From: Ptiloglossa arizonensis
Lineage: Eukaryota; Arthropoda; Insecta; Hymenoptera; Colletidae
NCBI RefSeq assembly: GCF_051014685.1
Contig: NW_027478395.1
Span: 682,001-746,000, forward strand
Length of the DNA stretch: 64,000 nt
Direction of reading: 5' to 3'
Of this stretch, positions 8,905 to 22,000 are shown piece by piece. The number at the start of each line of letters is the position of its first letter. Positions within the stretch are counted from its first letter, which is position 1. A program made the translations under genes and the position numbers. The notes under the pieces are model-generated. The model was not told the DNA's origin, ran no database searches, and saw only the letters and a list, made by a program, of their open reading frames with translations.

Positions 8905-11900
8905 CCTGGGGAAAAAATACACGTACCGTTGTAATCGGGCGAGTTTCTACTTTCAAATGCACAAGGAATTTTTGGGTTAGGTCAATCCGTTCGCGAGATA
9001 TGAGAGTTTGAAGCTAAGAATGGTTGAGAAGACAACAAATATTTCGCAAATCTGCTGCACCAAACCCTTAACCAGAATGGCCTAGTGAAAAAATACGCAT
9101 ACCGTTGTAATCGGGCGAGTTTCTACTTTCAGTTACAATAGGAATTTTTGGGTTAGGTCAATCCGTTCGCGAGATATGGGACTTTGAAGCTAAGAAATGA
9201 TTGACAAGACAACAAATTTTTCGCAAATCTGCTGCACCAAACCCTTAACCAGAATGGCCTAGTGAAAAAATACGCATACCGTTGTAATCGGGCGAGTTTC
9301 TACTTTCAGTTACAATAGGAATTTTTGGGTTAGGTCAATCCGTTCGCGAGATATGGGACTTTGAAGCTAAGAAATGGTTGACAAGACAACAAATTTTTCG
9401 CAATTCTGCTGCTCCAATCGCTTAACCAGAATGGCCTAGGGGAAAAGTACACGTACCGTTGTAATCGGGCGAGTTTCTACTTTCAGACGCAACAGGAATT
9501 TTTGGTTTAGGTCAATCCGTTCGCTTGATATGGGAGTTTGAAGCCAAGAAATGGTTGAGAAGACAACAAATTTTTCGCACTTCTGCTGCTCCAAACGCTT
9601 CACCAGAATGGCCTAGGGAGAAAATACGCATACCGTTGTAATCGGGGGAGTTTCTACTTTCACATGCAATCAGAATTTTTGGGTTAGGTCAATCCGTTCG
9701 CTTGATATGGGAGTTTGAAGCCAAGAAATGGTTGAGAAGGCAACAAATTTTTCTCACTTCTGCTGCTCCAAACGCTTAACCAGAATGGCCTAGGGAAAAA
9801 ATACACATACCGTTGTAATTGGGCGAGTTTCTACCTTCAGATGCAATAGGAATTTTTGGGTTAGGTCAATCCGTTCGCGAGATATGGGAGTTTGAAGCCA
9901 AGAAATGGTAGAGAAGGCAAAAAATTTTTCACAATTCTGCTGCTCCAAACGCTTAACCAGAATGACCTAGGGAAAAAATACACGTACCGTTGTAATCGGG
10001 CGAGTTTCTACTTTCAAATGCACGAGGAATTTTTGGGTTAGGTCAATCCGTTCGCGAGATATGAGAGTTTGAAGCTAAGATATGGTTGAGAAGATAACAA
10101 ATATTTCGCAAATCTGCGGCTCCAAACGCTTAACCAGAATGGCCTAGGGAAAAAATACGCATACCGTTGTAATCGGGCGAGTTTCTACTTTCAGTTACAA
10201 TAGGAATTTTTGGGTTAGGTCAATCCGTTCGCGAGATATGGGACTTTGAAGCTAAGAAATGGTTGACAAGACAACAAATTTTTCGCAATTCTGCTGCTCC
10301 AATCGCTTAACCAGAATGGCCTAGGGGAAAAATACACGTACCGTTGTAATCGGGCGAGTTTCTACTTTCAGACGCAACAGGAATTTTTGGTTTAAGTCAA
10401 TCCGTTCGCTTGATATGGGAGTTTGAAGCCAAGAAATGGTTGAGAAGACAACAAATTTTTCGCAATTCTGCTGCTCCAAACGCTTCACCAGAATGGCCTA
10501 GGGAAAAAATACACCTACTGTTGTAATCGGGCGAGTTTCTACTTTCAAATGCAATAGGAATTTTTGGGTTAGGTCAATCGGTTCGCGAGATATGGGAGTT
10601 TGAAGACAAGAAATGGTTGAGAAGGCAAAAAATTTTTCACAATTCTGCTGCTCCAAGCGCTTAACCAGAATGGGCTAGGGAGAAAATACACATACCGTTG
10701 TAATCGGGCGAGTTTCTACTTTCAGTTACAATAGGAATTTTTGGGTTAGGTCAATCCGTTCGCGCGATATGGGACTTTGAAGCTAAGAAATGGTTGACAA
10801 GACAACAAATTTTTCGCACTTCTGCTGCTCCAATCGCTTAACCAGAATGGCCTAGGGGAAAAATACACGTACCGTTGTAATCGGGCGAGTTTCTACATTC
10901 AAATGCACGAGGAATTTTTGGGTTAGGTCAATCCGTTCGCGAGATATGAGAGTTTGAATCTAAGATATGGTTGAGAAGATAACAAATATTTCGCAAATCT
11001 GATGCTCCAAACGCTTAACCAGAATGGACTAGGGAAAAAATACACATACAGTTGTAATTTGGCGAGTTTCTACTTTCACATGCAATAAGAATTTTTGGGT
11101 TAGGACAATCCGTTCGCGAGATGTGGGAGTTTAAAGCCAAGAAATGGTTGAGAAGACAACAAATTTTTCGCACTTCTGCTGCTCCAAACGCTTAACCAGA
11201 ATGGGCTAGGGAAAAAATACACACACCGTTGTAATCGGGCGAGTTTCTACTTTCAGATGCAATAGGAATTTTTGGGTTGTGTCAATCCGTTCGCGAGATA
11301 TGAGAGTTTGAAGCTAAGATATGGTTGAGAAGATAACAAATATTTCGCAAATCTGCTGCTCCAAACGCTTAACCAGAATGGCCTAGGGAAAAAATACGCA
11401 TACCGTTGTAATCGGGCGAGTTTCTACTTTCAGTTACAATAGGAATTTTTGGGTTAGGTCAATCCGTTCGCGAGATATGGGACTTTGAAGCTAAGAAATG
11501 GTTGACAAGACAACAAATTTTTCGCAATTCTGCTGCTCCAATCGCTTAACCAGAATGGCCTAGGGGAAAAATACACGTACCGTTGTAATCGGGCGAGTTT
11601 CTACTTTCAGACGCAACAGGAATTTTTGGTTTAGGTCAATCCGTTCGCTTGATATGGGAGTTTGAAGCCAAGAAATGGTTGAGAAGACAACAAATTTTTC
11701 GCAATTCTGCTGCTCCAAACGCTTCACCAGGATGGCCTAGGGAAAAAATACACATACCGTTGTAATCGGGCGAGTTTCTACTTTCACATGCAATCAGAAT
11801 TTTTGGGTTAGGTCAATCCGTCCGCGAGATATGGGAGTTTGAAGCCAAGAAATGGTTGAGAAGGCAAAAAATTTTTCGCAATTCTGCTGCTTCAAACGCT

Positions 11901-12443
11901 TAACCAGAATGGCCCAGGGAAAAAATACACATACCCTTGTAATCGGGCGAGTTTCTACTTTCAGACGCAACAGGAATTTTTGGTTTAGGTCAATCCGTTC
12001 GCTTGATATGGGAGTTTGAAGCCAAGAAATGGTTGAGAAGATAACAAATTTTTCGCACTTCTGCTGCTCCAAACGCTTCACCAGAATGGCCTAGGGAAAA
12101 AATACACATACAGTTGTAATTTGGCGAGTTTCTACTTTCACATGCAATAAGAATTTTTGGGTTAGGTCAATCCGTTCGCGAGATATGGGAGTTTGAAGCC
12201 AAGAAATGGTAGAAAAGGCAAAAAATTTTTCACAATTCTGCTGCTCCAAACGCTTAACCAGAATGGCCTAGGGAAAAAATACACACACCGTTGTAATCGG
12301 GCGAGTTTCTACTTTCACATGCAATAAGAATTTTTGGGTTAGGTCAATCCGTTCGCGAGATATGGGTGTTTGAAGCCAAGAAATGGTAGAAAAGGCAAAA
12401 AATTTTTCACAATTCTGCTGCTCCAAACGCTTAACCAGAATGG
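8905..12443 (+). repeat. 3,539-bp duplicated block, copy 1 (20 monomers)
   Basis: This block repeats directly as 12,444-15,982. Its length is 20 units minus 1 bp; the loss is a missing A in AAGCTAAGAATGG near 9,016, present in both copies. Identity is nearly complete over the stretches compared. Two substitutions noted are T at 10,414 against C at 13,953, and G at 10,657 against A in copy 2. Inside it two adjacent monomers carrying CTGCACCAAACCC (9,053 and 9,230) are almost identical, a local 1-mer duplication. Confidence 0.88.
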
Positions 12444-15400
12444 CCTGGGGAAAAAATACACGTACCGTTGTAATCGGGCGAGTTTCTACTTTCAAATGCA
12501 CAAGGAATTTTTGGGTTAGGTCAATCCGTTCGCGAGATATGAGAGTTTGAAGCTAAGAATGGTTGAGAAGACAACAAATATTTCGCAAATCTGCTGCACC
12601 AAACCCTTAACCAGAATGGCCTAGTGAAAAAATACGCATACCGTTGTAATCGGGCGAGTTTCTACTTTCAGTTACAATAGGAATTTTTGGGTTAGGTCAA
12701 TCCGTTCGCGAGATATGGGACTTTGAAGCTAAGAAATGATTGACAAGACAACAAATTTTTCGCAAATCTGCTGCACCAAACCCTTAACCAGAATGGCCTA
12801 GTGAAAAAATACGCATACCGTTGTAATCGGGCGAGTTTCTACTTTCAGTTACAATAGGAATTTTTGGGTTAGGTCAATCCGTTCGCGAGATATGGGACTT
12901 TGAAGCTAAGAAATGGTTGACAAGACAACAAATTTTTCGCAATTCTGCTGCTCCAATCGCTTAACCAGAATGGCCTAGGGGAAAAGTACACGTACCGTTG
13001 TAATCGGGCGAGTTTCTACTTTCAGACGCAACAGGAATTTTTGGTTTAGGTCAATCCGTTCGCTTGATATGGGAGTTTGAAGCCAAGAAATGGTTGAGAA
13101 GACAACAAATTTTTCGCACTTCTGCTGCTCCAAACGCTTCACCAGAATGGCCTAGGGAGAAAATACGCATACCGTTGTAATCGGGGGAGTTTCTACTTTC
13201 ACATGCAATCAGAATTTTTGGGTTAGGTCAATCCGTTCGCTTGATATGGGAGTTTGAAGCCAAGAAATGGTTGAGAAGGCAACAAATTTTTCTCACTTCT
13301 GCTGCTCCAAACGCTTAACCAGAATGGCCTAGGGAAAAAATACACATACCGTTGTAATTGGGCGAGTTTCTACCTTCAGATGCAATAGGAATTTTTGGGT
13401 TAGGTCAATCCGTTCGCGAGATATGGGAGTTTGAAGCCAAGAAATGGTAGAGAAGGCAAAAAATTTTTCACAATTCTGCTGCTCCAAACGCTTAACCAGA
13501 ATGACCTAGGGAAAAAATACACGTACCGTTGTAATCGGGCGAGTTTCTACTTTCAAATGCACGAGGAATTTTTGGGTTAGGTCAATCCGTTCGCGAGATA
13601 TGAGAGTTTGAAGCTAAGATATGGTTGAGAAGATAACAAATATTTCGCAAATCTGCGGCTCCAAACGCTTAACCAGAATGGCCTAGGGAAAAAATACGCA
13701 TACCGTTGTAATCGGGCGAGTTTCTACTTTCAGTTACAATAGGAATTTTTGGGTTAGGTCAATCCGTTCGCGAGATATGGGACTTTGAAGCTAAGAAATG
13801 GTTGACAAGACAACAAATTTTTCGCAATTCTGCTGCTCCAATCGCTTAACCAGAATGGCCTAGGGGAAAAATACACGTACCGTTGTAATCGGGCGAGTTT
13901 CTACTTTCAGACGCAACAGGAATTTTTGGTTTAAGTCAATCCGTTCGCTTGACATGGGAGTTTGAAGCCAAGAAATGGTTGAGAAGACAACAAATTTTTC
14001 GCAATTCTGCTGCTCCAAACGCTTCACCAGAATGGCCTAGGGAAAAAATACACCTACTGTTGTAATCGGGCGAGTTTCTACTTTCAAATGCAATAGGAAT
14101 TTTTGGGTTAGGTCAATCGGTTCGCGAGATATGGGAGTTTGAAGACAAGAAATGGTTGAGAAGGCAAAAAATTTTTCACAATTCTGCTGCTCCAAACGCT
14201 TAACCAGAATGGGCTAGGGAGAAAATACACATACCGTTGTAATCGGGCGAGTTTCTACTTTCAGTTACAATAGGAATTTTTGGGTTAGGTCAATCCGTTC
14301 GCGCGATATGGGACTTTGAAGCTAAGAAATGGTTGACAAGACAACAAATTTTTCGCACTTCTGCTGCTCCAATCGCTTAACCAGAATGGCCTAGGGGAAA
14401 AATACACGTACCGTTGTAATCGGGCGAGTTTCTACATTCAAATGCACGAGGAATTTTTGGGTTAGGTCAATCCGTTCGCGAGATATGAGAGTTTGAATCT
14501 AAGATATGGTTGAGAAGATAACAAATATTTCGCAAATCTGATGCTCCAAACGCTTAACCAGAATGGACTAGGGAAAAAATACACATACAGTTGTAATTTG
14601 GCGAGTTTCTACTTTCACATGCAATAAGAATTTTTGGGTTAGGACAATCCGTTCGCGAGATGTGGGAGTTTAAAGCCAAGAAATGGTTGAGAAGACAACA
14701 AATTTTTCGCACTTCTGCTGCTCCAAACGCTTAACCAGAATGGGCTAGGGAAAAAATACACACACCGTTGTAATCGGGCGAGTTTCTACTTTCAGATGCA
14801 ATAGGAATTTTTGGGTTGTGTCAATCCGTTCGCGAGATATGAGAGTTTGAAGCTAAGATATGGTTGAGAAGATAACAAATATTTCGCAAATCTGCTGCTC
14901 CAAACGCTTAACCAGAATGGCCTAGGGAAAAAATACGCATACCGTTGTAATCGGGCGAGTTTCTACTTTCAGTTACAATAGGAATTTTTGGGTTAGGTCA
15001 ATCCGTTCGCGAGATATGGGACTTTGAAGCTAAGAAATGGTTGACAAGACAACAAATTTTTCGCAATTCTGCTGCTCCAATCGCTTAACCAGAATGGCCT
15101 AGGGGAAAAATACACGTACCGTTGTAATCGGGCGAGTTTCTACTTTCAGACGCAACAGGAATTTTTGGTTTAGGTCAATCCGTTCGCTTGATATGGGAGT
15201 TTGAAGCCAAGAAATGGTTGAGAAGACAACAAATTTTTCGCAATTCTGCTGCTCCAAACGCTTCACCAGGATGGCCTAGGGAAAAAATACACATACCGTT
15301 GTAATCGGGCGAGTTTCTACTTTCACATGCAATCAGAATTTTTGGGTTAGGTCAATCCGTCCGCGAGATATGGGAGTTTGAAGCCAAGAAATGGTTGAGA

Positions 15401-15982
15401 AGGCAAAAAATTTTTCGCAATTCTGCTGCTTCAAACGCTTAACCAGAATGGCCCAGGGAAAAAATACACATACCCTTGTAATCGGGCGAGTTTCTACTTT
15501 CAGACGCAACAGGAATTTTTGGTTTAGGTCAATCCGTTCGCTTGATATGGGAGTTTGAAGCCAAGAAATGGTTGAGAAGATAACAAATTTTTCGCACTTC
15601 TGCTGCTCCAAACGCTTCACCAGAATGGCCTAGGGAAAAAATACACATACAGTTGTAATTTGGCGAGTTTCTACTTTCACATGCAATAAGAATTTTTGGG
15701 TTAGGTCAATCCGTTCGCGAGATATGGGAGTTTGAAGCCAAGAAATGGTAGAAAAGGCAAAAAATTTTTCACAATTCTGCTGCTCCAAACGCTTAACCAG
15801 AATGGCCTAGGGAAAAAATACACACACCGTTGTAATCGGGCGAGTTTCTACTTTCACATGCAATAAGAATTTTTGGGTTAGGTCAATCCGTTCGCGAGAT
15901 ATGGGTGTTTGAAGCCAAGAAATGGTAGAAAAGGCAAAAAATTTTTCACAATTCTGCTGCTCCAAACGCTTAACCAGAATGG
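12444..15982 (+). repeat. 3,539-bp duplicated block, copy 2 (20 monomers)
   Basis: Directly abuts copy 1 and carries the same ordered variants, including the 1-bp deletion near 12,555. Similarity to copy 1 ends at about 15,986, where CCTAGGG replaces the CCTGGGG of the copy starts. The right-hand part, from 14,085, also forms the beginning of the later 4,956-bp duplication, so the two duplications overlap and the 3.5-kb event probably came first. Confidence 0.88.
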
Positions 15983-18900
15983 CCTAGGGAAAAAATACGC
16001 GTACCGTTGTAATCGGGCGAGTTTCTACTTTCAGTTACAATAGGAATTTTTGGCTTAGGTCAATCCGTTCGCGAGATATGGGAATTTGAACCCAAGAAAT
16101 GGTTGAGAAGGCAAAAAATTTTTCGCAAATCTGCTGCTCCAAACGCTTAACCAGAATGGCCTAGGGAAAAAAAACGCGTACCGTTGTAATCGGGCGAGTT
16201 TCTCTTTTCAGTTACAATAGGAATTTTTGGGTTAGGTCAATCCGTTCGCGAGATATGGGACTTTGAAGCCAAGAAATGGTAGAGAAGGCAAAAAATTTTT
16301 CTCAATTCTGCTGCTCCAAACGCTTAACCAGAATGACCTAGGGAAAAAATACACATACCGTTGTAATCGGGCGAGTTTCTACTTTCAGACGCAATAGGAA
16401 TTTTTCGGTGAGGTCAATCCGTTCGCTTGATATGGGAGTTTGAAGCCAAGAAATGGTTGAGAAGACAACAAATTTTTCGCACTTCTGCTGCTCCAAACGG
16501 TTAACCAGAATGGGCTAGGGACAAAATACACACACCGTTGTAATCGGGCGAGTTTCTACTTTCAGATGCAATAGGAATTTTTGGGTTGGGTCAATCCGTT
16601 CGCGAGATATGGGAGTTTGAAGACAAGAAATGGTTGAGAAGGCAACAAATTTTTCTCACTTCTACTGCTCCAAACGCTTAACCAGAATGGCCTAGGGAAA
16701 AAATACACATACCGTTTGAATCGGGCGAGTTTCTACTTTCAGATGCAATAAGAATTTTTTGGTTAGGTCAATCCGTTCGCGAGATATGGGAGTTTGAAGC
16801 CAAGAAATGGTTGAGAAGACAACAAATTTTTCGCACTTCTGCTGCTCCAAACGGTTAACCAGAATGGGCTAGGGAAAAAATACACACACCGTTGTAATCG
16901 GGCGAGTTTCTACTTTCAGATGCAATAGGAATTTTTGGGTTGGGTCAATCCGTTCGCGAGATATGGGTGTTTGAAGCCAAGAAATGGTTGAGAAGGCAAA
17001 AAATTTTTCGCAAATCTGCTGCTCCAAACGCTTAACCAGAATGGCCAAGGGAAAAAATACGCGTACCGTTGTAATCGGGCGAGTTTCTACTTTCAGTTAC
17101 AATAGGAATTTTTGGGTTAGGTCAATCCGTTCGCGAGATATGGGAGTTTGAAGCCAAGAAATGGTTGAGAAGGCAAGAAATTTTTCGCAAATCTGCTGCT
17201 CCAAACGCTTAAACAGAATGGGCTAGGGAAAAAATACACATACCTTTGTAATCGGGCGAGTTTCTACTTTCAGATGCAATAGGAATTTTTGCGTTGGGTC
17301 AATCCGTTCGCGAGATATGGGAGTTTGAAGACAAGAAAAGGTTGAGAAGGCAAAAAATTTTTCACAATTCTGCTGCTCCAAACGCTTAACCAGAATGGCC
17401 AAGGGAAAAAATACGCGTACCGTTGTAATCGGGCGAGTTTCTACTTTCAGCTACAATAGGAATTTTTGGGTAAGGTCAATCCGTTCGCGAGATATGGGAG
17501 TTTGAAGCCAAGAAATGGTTGAGAAGGCAAGAAATTTTTCGCAAATCTGCTGCTCCAAACGCTTAACCAGAATGGCCTAGGGAAAAAATACACATACCGT
17601 TTGAATCGGGCGAGTTTCTACTTTCAGATGCAATAAGAATTTTTTGGTTAGGTCAATCCGTTCGCGAGATATGGGAGTTTGAAGCCAAGAAATGGTTGAG
17701 AAGACAACAAATTTTTCGCACTTCTGCTGCTCCAAACGGTTAACCAGAATGGGCTAGGGAAAAAATACACACACCGTTGTAATCGGGCGAGTTTCTACTT
17801 TCAGATGCAATAGGAATTTTTGGGTTGGGTCAATCCGTTCGCGAGATATGGGTGTTTGAAGCCAAGAAATGGTTGAGAAGGCAAAAAATTTTTCGCAAAT
17901 CTGCTGCTCCAAACGCTTAACCAGAATGGCCAAGGGAAAAAATACGCGTACCGTTGTAATCGGGCGAGTTTCTACTTTCAGTTACAATAGGAATTTTTGG
18001 GTTAGGTCAATCCGTTCGCGAGATATGGGAGTTTGAAGCCAAGAAATGGTTGAGAAGGCAAGAAATTTTTCGCAAATCTGCTGCTCCAAACGCTTAAACA
18101 GAATGGGCTAGGGAAAAAATACACATACCTTTGTAATCGGGCGAGTTTCTACTTTCAGATGCAATAGGAATTTTTGCGTTGGGTCAATCCGTTCGCGAGA
18201 TATGGGAGTTTGAAGACAAGAAAAGGTTGAGAAGGCAAAAAATTTTTCACAATTCTGCTGCTCCAAACGCTTAACCAGAATGGCCAAGGGAAAAAATACG
18301 CGTACCGTTGTAATCGGGCGAGTTTCTACTTTCAGCTACAATAGGAATTTTTGGGTAAGGTCAATCCGTTCGCGAGATATGGGAGTTTGAAGCCAAGAAA
18401 TGGTTGAGAAGGCAAGAAATTTTTCGCAAATCTGCTGCTCCAAACGCTTAACCAGAATGGCCAAGGGAAAAAATACGCGTACCGTTGTAATCGGGCGAGT
18501 TTCTACTTTCAGTTACAATAGGAATTTTTGGGTTAGGTCAATCCGTTCGCGAGATATGGGAGTTTGAAGCCAAGAAATGGTTGAGAAGGCAAGAAATTTT
18601 TCGCAAATCTGCTGCTCCAAACGCTTAAACAGAATGGGCTAGGGAAAAAATACACATACCTTTGTAATCGGGCGAGTTTCTACTTTCAGATGCAATAGGA
18701 ATTTTTGCGTTGGGTCAATCCGTTCGCGAGATATGGGAGTTTGAAGACAAGAAATGGTTGAGAAGGCAAAAAATTTTTCACAATACTGCTGCTCCAAACG
18801 CTTAACCAGAATGACCTAGGGAAAAAATACACGTACCGTTGTAATCGGGCGAGTTTCTACTTTCAAATGCACGAGGAATTTTTGGGTTAGGTCAATCCGC

Positions 18901-19040
18901 TCGCGAGATATGAGAGTTTGAAGCTAAGATATGGTTGAGAAGATAAGAAATATTTCGCAAATCTGCTGCTCCAAACGCTTAACCAGAATGGCCTAGGGAA
19001 AAAATACACATACAGTTGTAATTTGGCGAGTTTCTACTTT
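14085..19040 (+). repeat. 4,956-bp duplicated block, copy 1 (28 monomers)
   Basis: Sequence from 14,085 onward reappears from 19,041 at an offset of exactly 4,956 bp. The left junction lies in CTACTTTCAAATG. An A run near 16,175 has eight A here and seven in copy 2, changing the offset to 4,955. Within this copy an 885-bp unit is tandemly doubled (16,691-17,575 and 17,576-18,460), marked by the CCGTTTGAATCGGG monomer. Copy 2 has only one, which explains the length difference. Confidence 0.87.
16691..18460 (+). repeat. 885-bp 5-mer tandem doubling inside the 4,956-bp block
   Basis: Two adjacent units, 16,691-17,575 and 17,576-18,460, carry the same order of variants: CGTTTGAATCGGG with ATAAGAATTTTTTGG, then AAACGGTTAACC (the ACGGTT marker at 16,851 and 17,736), then ATGGGTGTTTGAAG, then GGCAAGAAATTTTTC, then TTTTTGCGTTGGG. 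The counterpart at 21,646-22,530 is single, so either this copy expanded or the other lost a unit by unequal exchange. Confidence 0.85.
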
Positions 19041-22000
19041 CAAATGCAATAGGAATTTTTGGGTTAGGTCAATCGGTTCGCGAGATATGGGAGTTTGAAG
19101 ACAAGAAATGGTTGAGAAGGCAAAAAATTTTTCACAATTCTGCTGCTCCAAACGCTTAACCAGAATGGGCTAGGGAGAAAATACACATACCGTTGTAATC
19201 GGGCGAGTTTCTACTTTCAGTTACAATAGGAATTTTTGGGTTAGGTCAATCCGTTCGCGCGATATGGGACTTTGAAGCTAAGAAATGGTTGACAAGACAA
19301 CAAATTTTTCGCACTTCTGCTGCTCCAATCGCTTAACCAGAATGGCCTAGGGGAAAAATACACGTACCGTTGTAATCGGGCGAGTTTCTACATTCAAATG
19401 CACGAGGAATTTTTGGGTTAGGTCAATCCGTTCGCGAGATATGAGAGTTTGAATCTAAGATATGGTTGAGAAGATAACAAATATTTCGCAAATCTGATGC
19501 TCCAAACGCTTAACCAGAATGGACTAGGGAAAAAATACACATACAGTTGTAATTTGGCGAGTTTCTACTTTCACATGCAATAAGAATTTTTGGGTTAGGA
19601 CAATCCGTTCGCGAGATGTGGGAGTTTAAAGCCAAGAAATGGTTGAGAAGACAACAAATTTTTCGCACTTCTGCTGCTCCAAACGCTTAACCAGAATGGG
19701 CTAGGGAAAAAATACACACACCGTTGTAATCGGGCGAGTTTCTACTTTCAGATGCAATAGGAATTTTTGGGTTGTGTCAATCCGTTCGCGAGATATGAGA
19801 GTTTGAAGCTAAGATATGGTTGAGAAGATAACAAATATTTCGCAAATCTGCTGCTCCAAACGCTTAACCAGAATGGCCTAGGGAAAAAATACGCATACCG
19901 TTGTAATCGGGCGAGTTTCTACTTTCAGTTACAATAGGAATTTTTGGGTTAGGTCAATCCGTTCGCGAGATATGGGACTTTGAAGCTAAGAAATGGTTGA
20001 CAAGACAACAAATTTTTCGCAATTCTGCTGCTCCAATCGCTTAACCAGAATGGCCTAGGGGAAAAATACACGTACCGTTGTAATCGGGCGAGTTTCTACT
20101 TTCAGACGCAACAGGAATTTTTGGTTTAGGTCAATCCGTTCGCTTGATATGGGAGTTTGAAGCCAAGAAATGGTTGAGAAGACAACAAATTTTTCGCAAT
20201 TCTGCTGCTCCAAACGCTTCACCAGGATGGCCTAGGGAAAAAATACACATACCGTTGTAATCGGGCGAGTTTCTACTTTCACATGCAATCAGAATTTTTG
20301 GGTTAGGTCAATCCGTCCGCGAGATATGGGAGTTTGAAGCCAAGAAATGGTTGAGAAGGCAAAAAATTTTTCGCAATTCTGCTGCTTCAAACGCTTAACC
20401 AGAATGGCCCAGGGAAAAAATACACATACCCTTGTAATCGGGCGAGTTTCTACTTTCAGACGCAACAGGAATTTTTGGTTTAGGTCAATCCGTTCGCTTG
20501 ATATGGGAGTTTGAAGCCAAGAAATGGTTGAGAAGATAACAAATTTTTCGCACTTCTGCTGCTCCAAACGCTTCACCAGAATGGCCTAGGGAAAAAATAC
20601 ACATACAGTTGTAATTTGGCGAGTTTCTACTTTCACATGCAATAAGAATTTTTGGGTTAGGTCAATCCGTTCGCGAGATATGGGAGTTTGAAGCCAAGAA
20701 ATGGTAGAAAAGGCAAAAAATTTTTCACAATTCTGCTGCTCCAAACGCTTAACCAGAATGGCCTAGGGAAAAAATACACACACCGTTGTAATCGGGCGAG
20801 TTTCTACTTTCACATGCAATAAGAATTTTTGGGTTAGGTCAATCCGTTCGCGAGATATGGGTGTTTGAAGCCAAGAAATGGTAGAAAAGGCAAAAAATTT
20901 TTCACAATTCTGCTGCTCCAAACGCTTAACCAGAATGGCCTAGGGAAAAAATACGCGTACCGTTGTAATCGGGCGAGTTTCTACTTTCAGTTACAATAGG
21001 AATTTTTGGCTTAGGTCAATCCGTTCGCGAGATATGGGAATTTGAACCCAAGAAATGGTTGAGAAGGCAAAAAATTTTTCGCAAATCTGCTGCTCCAAAC
21101 GCTTAACCAGAATGGCCTAGGGAAAAAAACGCGTACCGTTGTAATCGGGCGAGTTTCTCTTTTCAGTTACAATAGGAATTTTTGGGTTAGGTCAATCCGT
21201 TCGCGAGATATGGGACTTTGAAGCCAAGAAATGGTAGAGAAGGCAAAAAATTTTTCTCAATTCTGCTGCTCCAAACGCTTAACCAGAATGACCTAGGGAA
21301 AAAATACACATACCGTTGTAATCGGGCGAGTTTCTACTTTCAGACGCAATAGGAATTTTTCGGTGAGGTCAATCCGTTCGCTTGATATGGGAGTTTGAAG
21401 CCAAGAAATGGTTGAGAAGACAACAAATTTTTCGCACTTCTGCTGCTCCAAACGGTTAACCAGAATGGGCTAGGGACAAAATACACACACCGTTGTAATC
21501 GGGCGAGTTTCTACTTTCAGATGCAATAGGAATTTTTGGGTTGGGTCAATCCGTTCGCGAGATATGGGAGTTTGAAGACAAGAAATGGTTGAGAAGGCAA
21601 CAAATTTTTCTCACTTCTACTGCTCCAAACGCTTAACCAGAATGGCCTAGGGAAAAAATACACATACCGTTCGAATCGGGCGAGTTTCTACTTTCAGATG
21701 CAATAAGAATTTTTTGGTTAGGTCAATCCGTTCGCGAGATATGGGAGTTTGAAGCCAAGAAATGGTTGAGAAGACAACAAATTTTTCGCACTTCTGCTGC
21801 TCCAAACGGTTAACCAGAATGGGCTAGGGAAAAAATACACACACCGTTGTAATCGGGCGAGTTTCTACTTTCAGATGCAATAGGAATTTTTGGGTTGGGT
21901 CAATCCGTTCGCGAGATATGGGTGTTTGAAGCCAAGAAATGGTTGAGAAGGCAAAAAATTTTTCGCAAATCTGCTGCTCCAAACGCTTAACCAGAATGGC

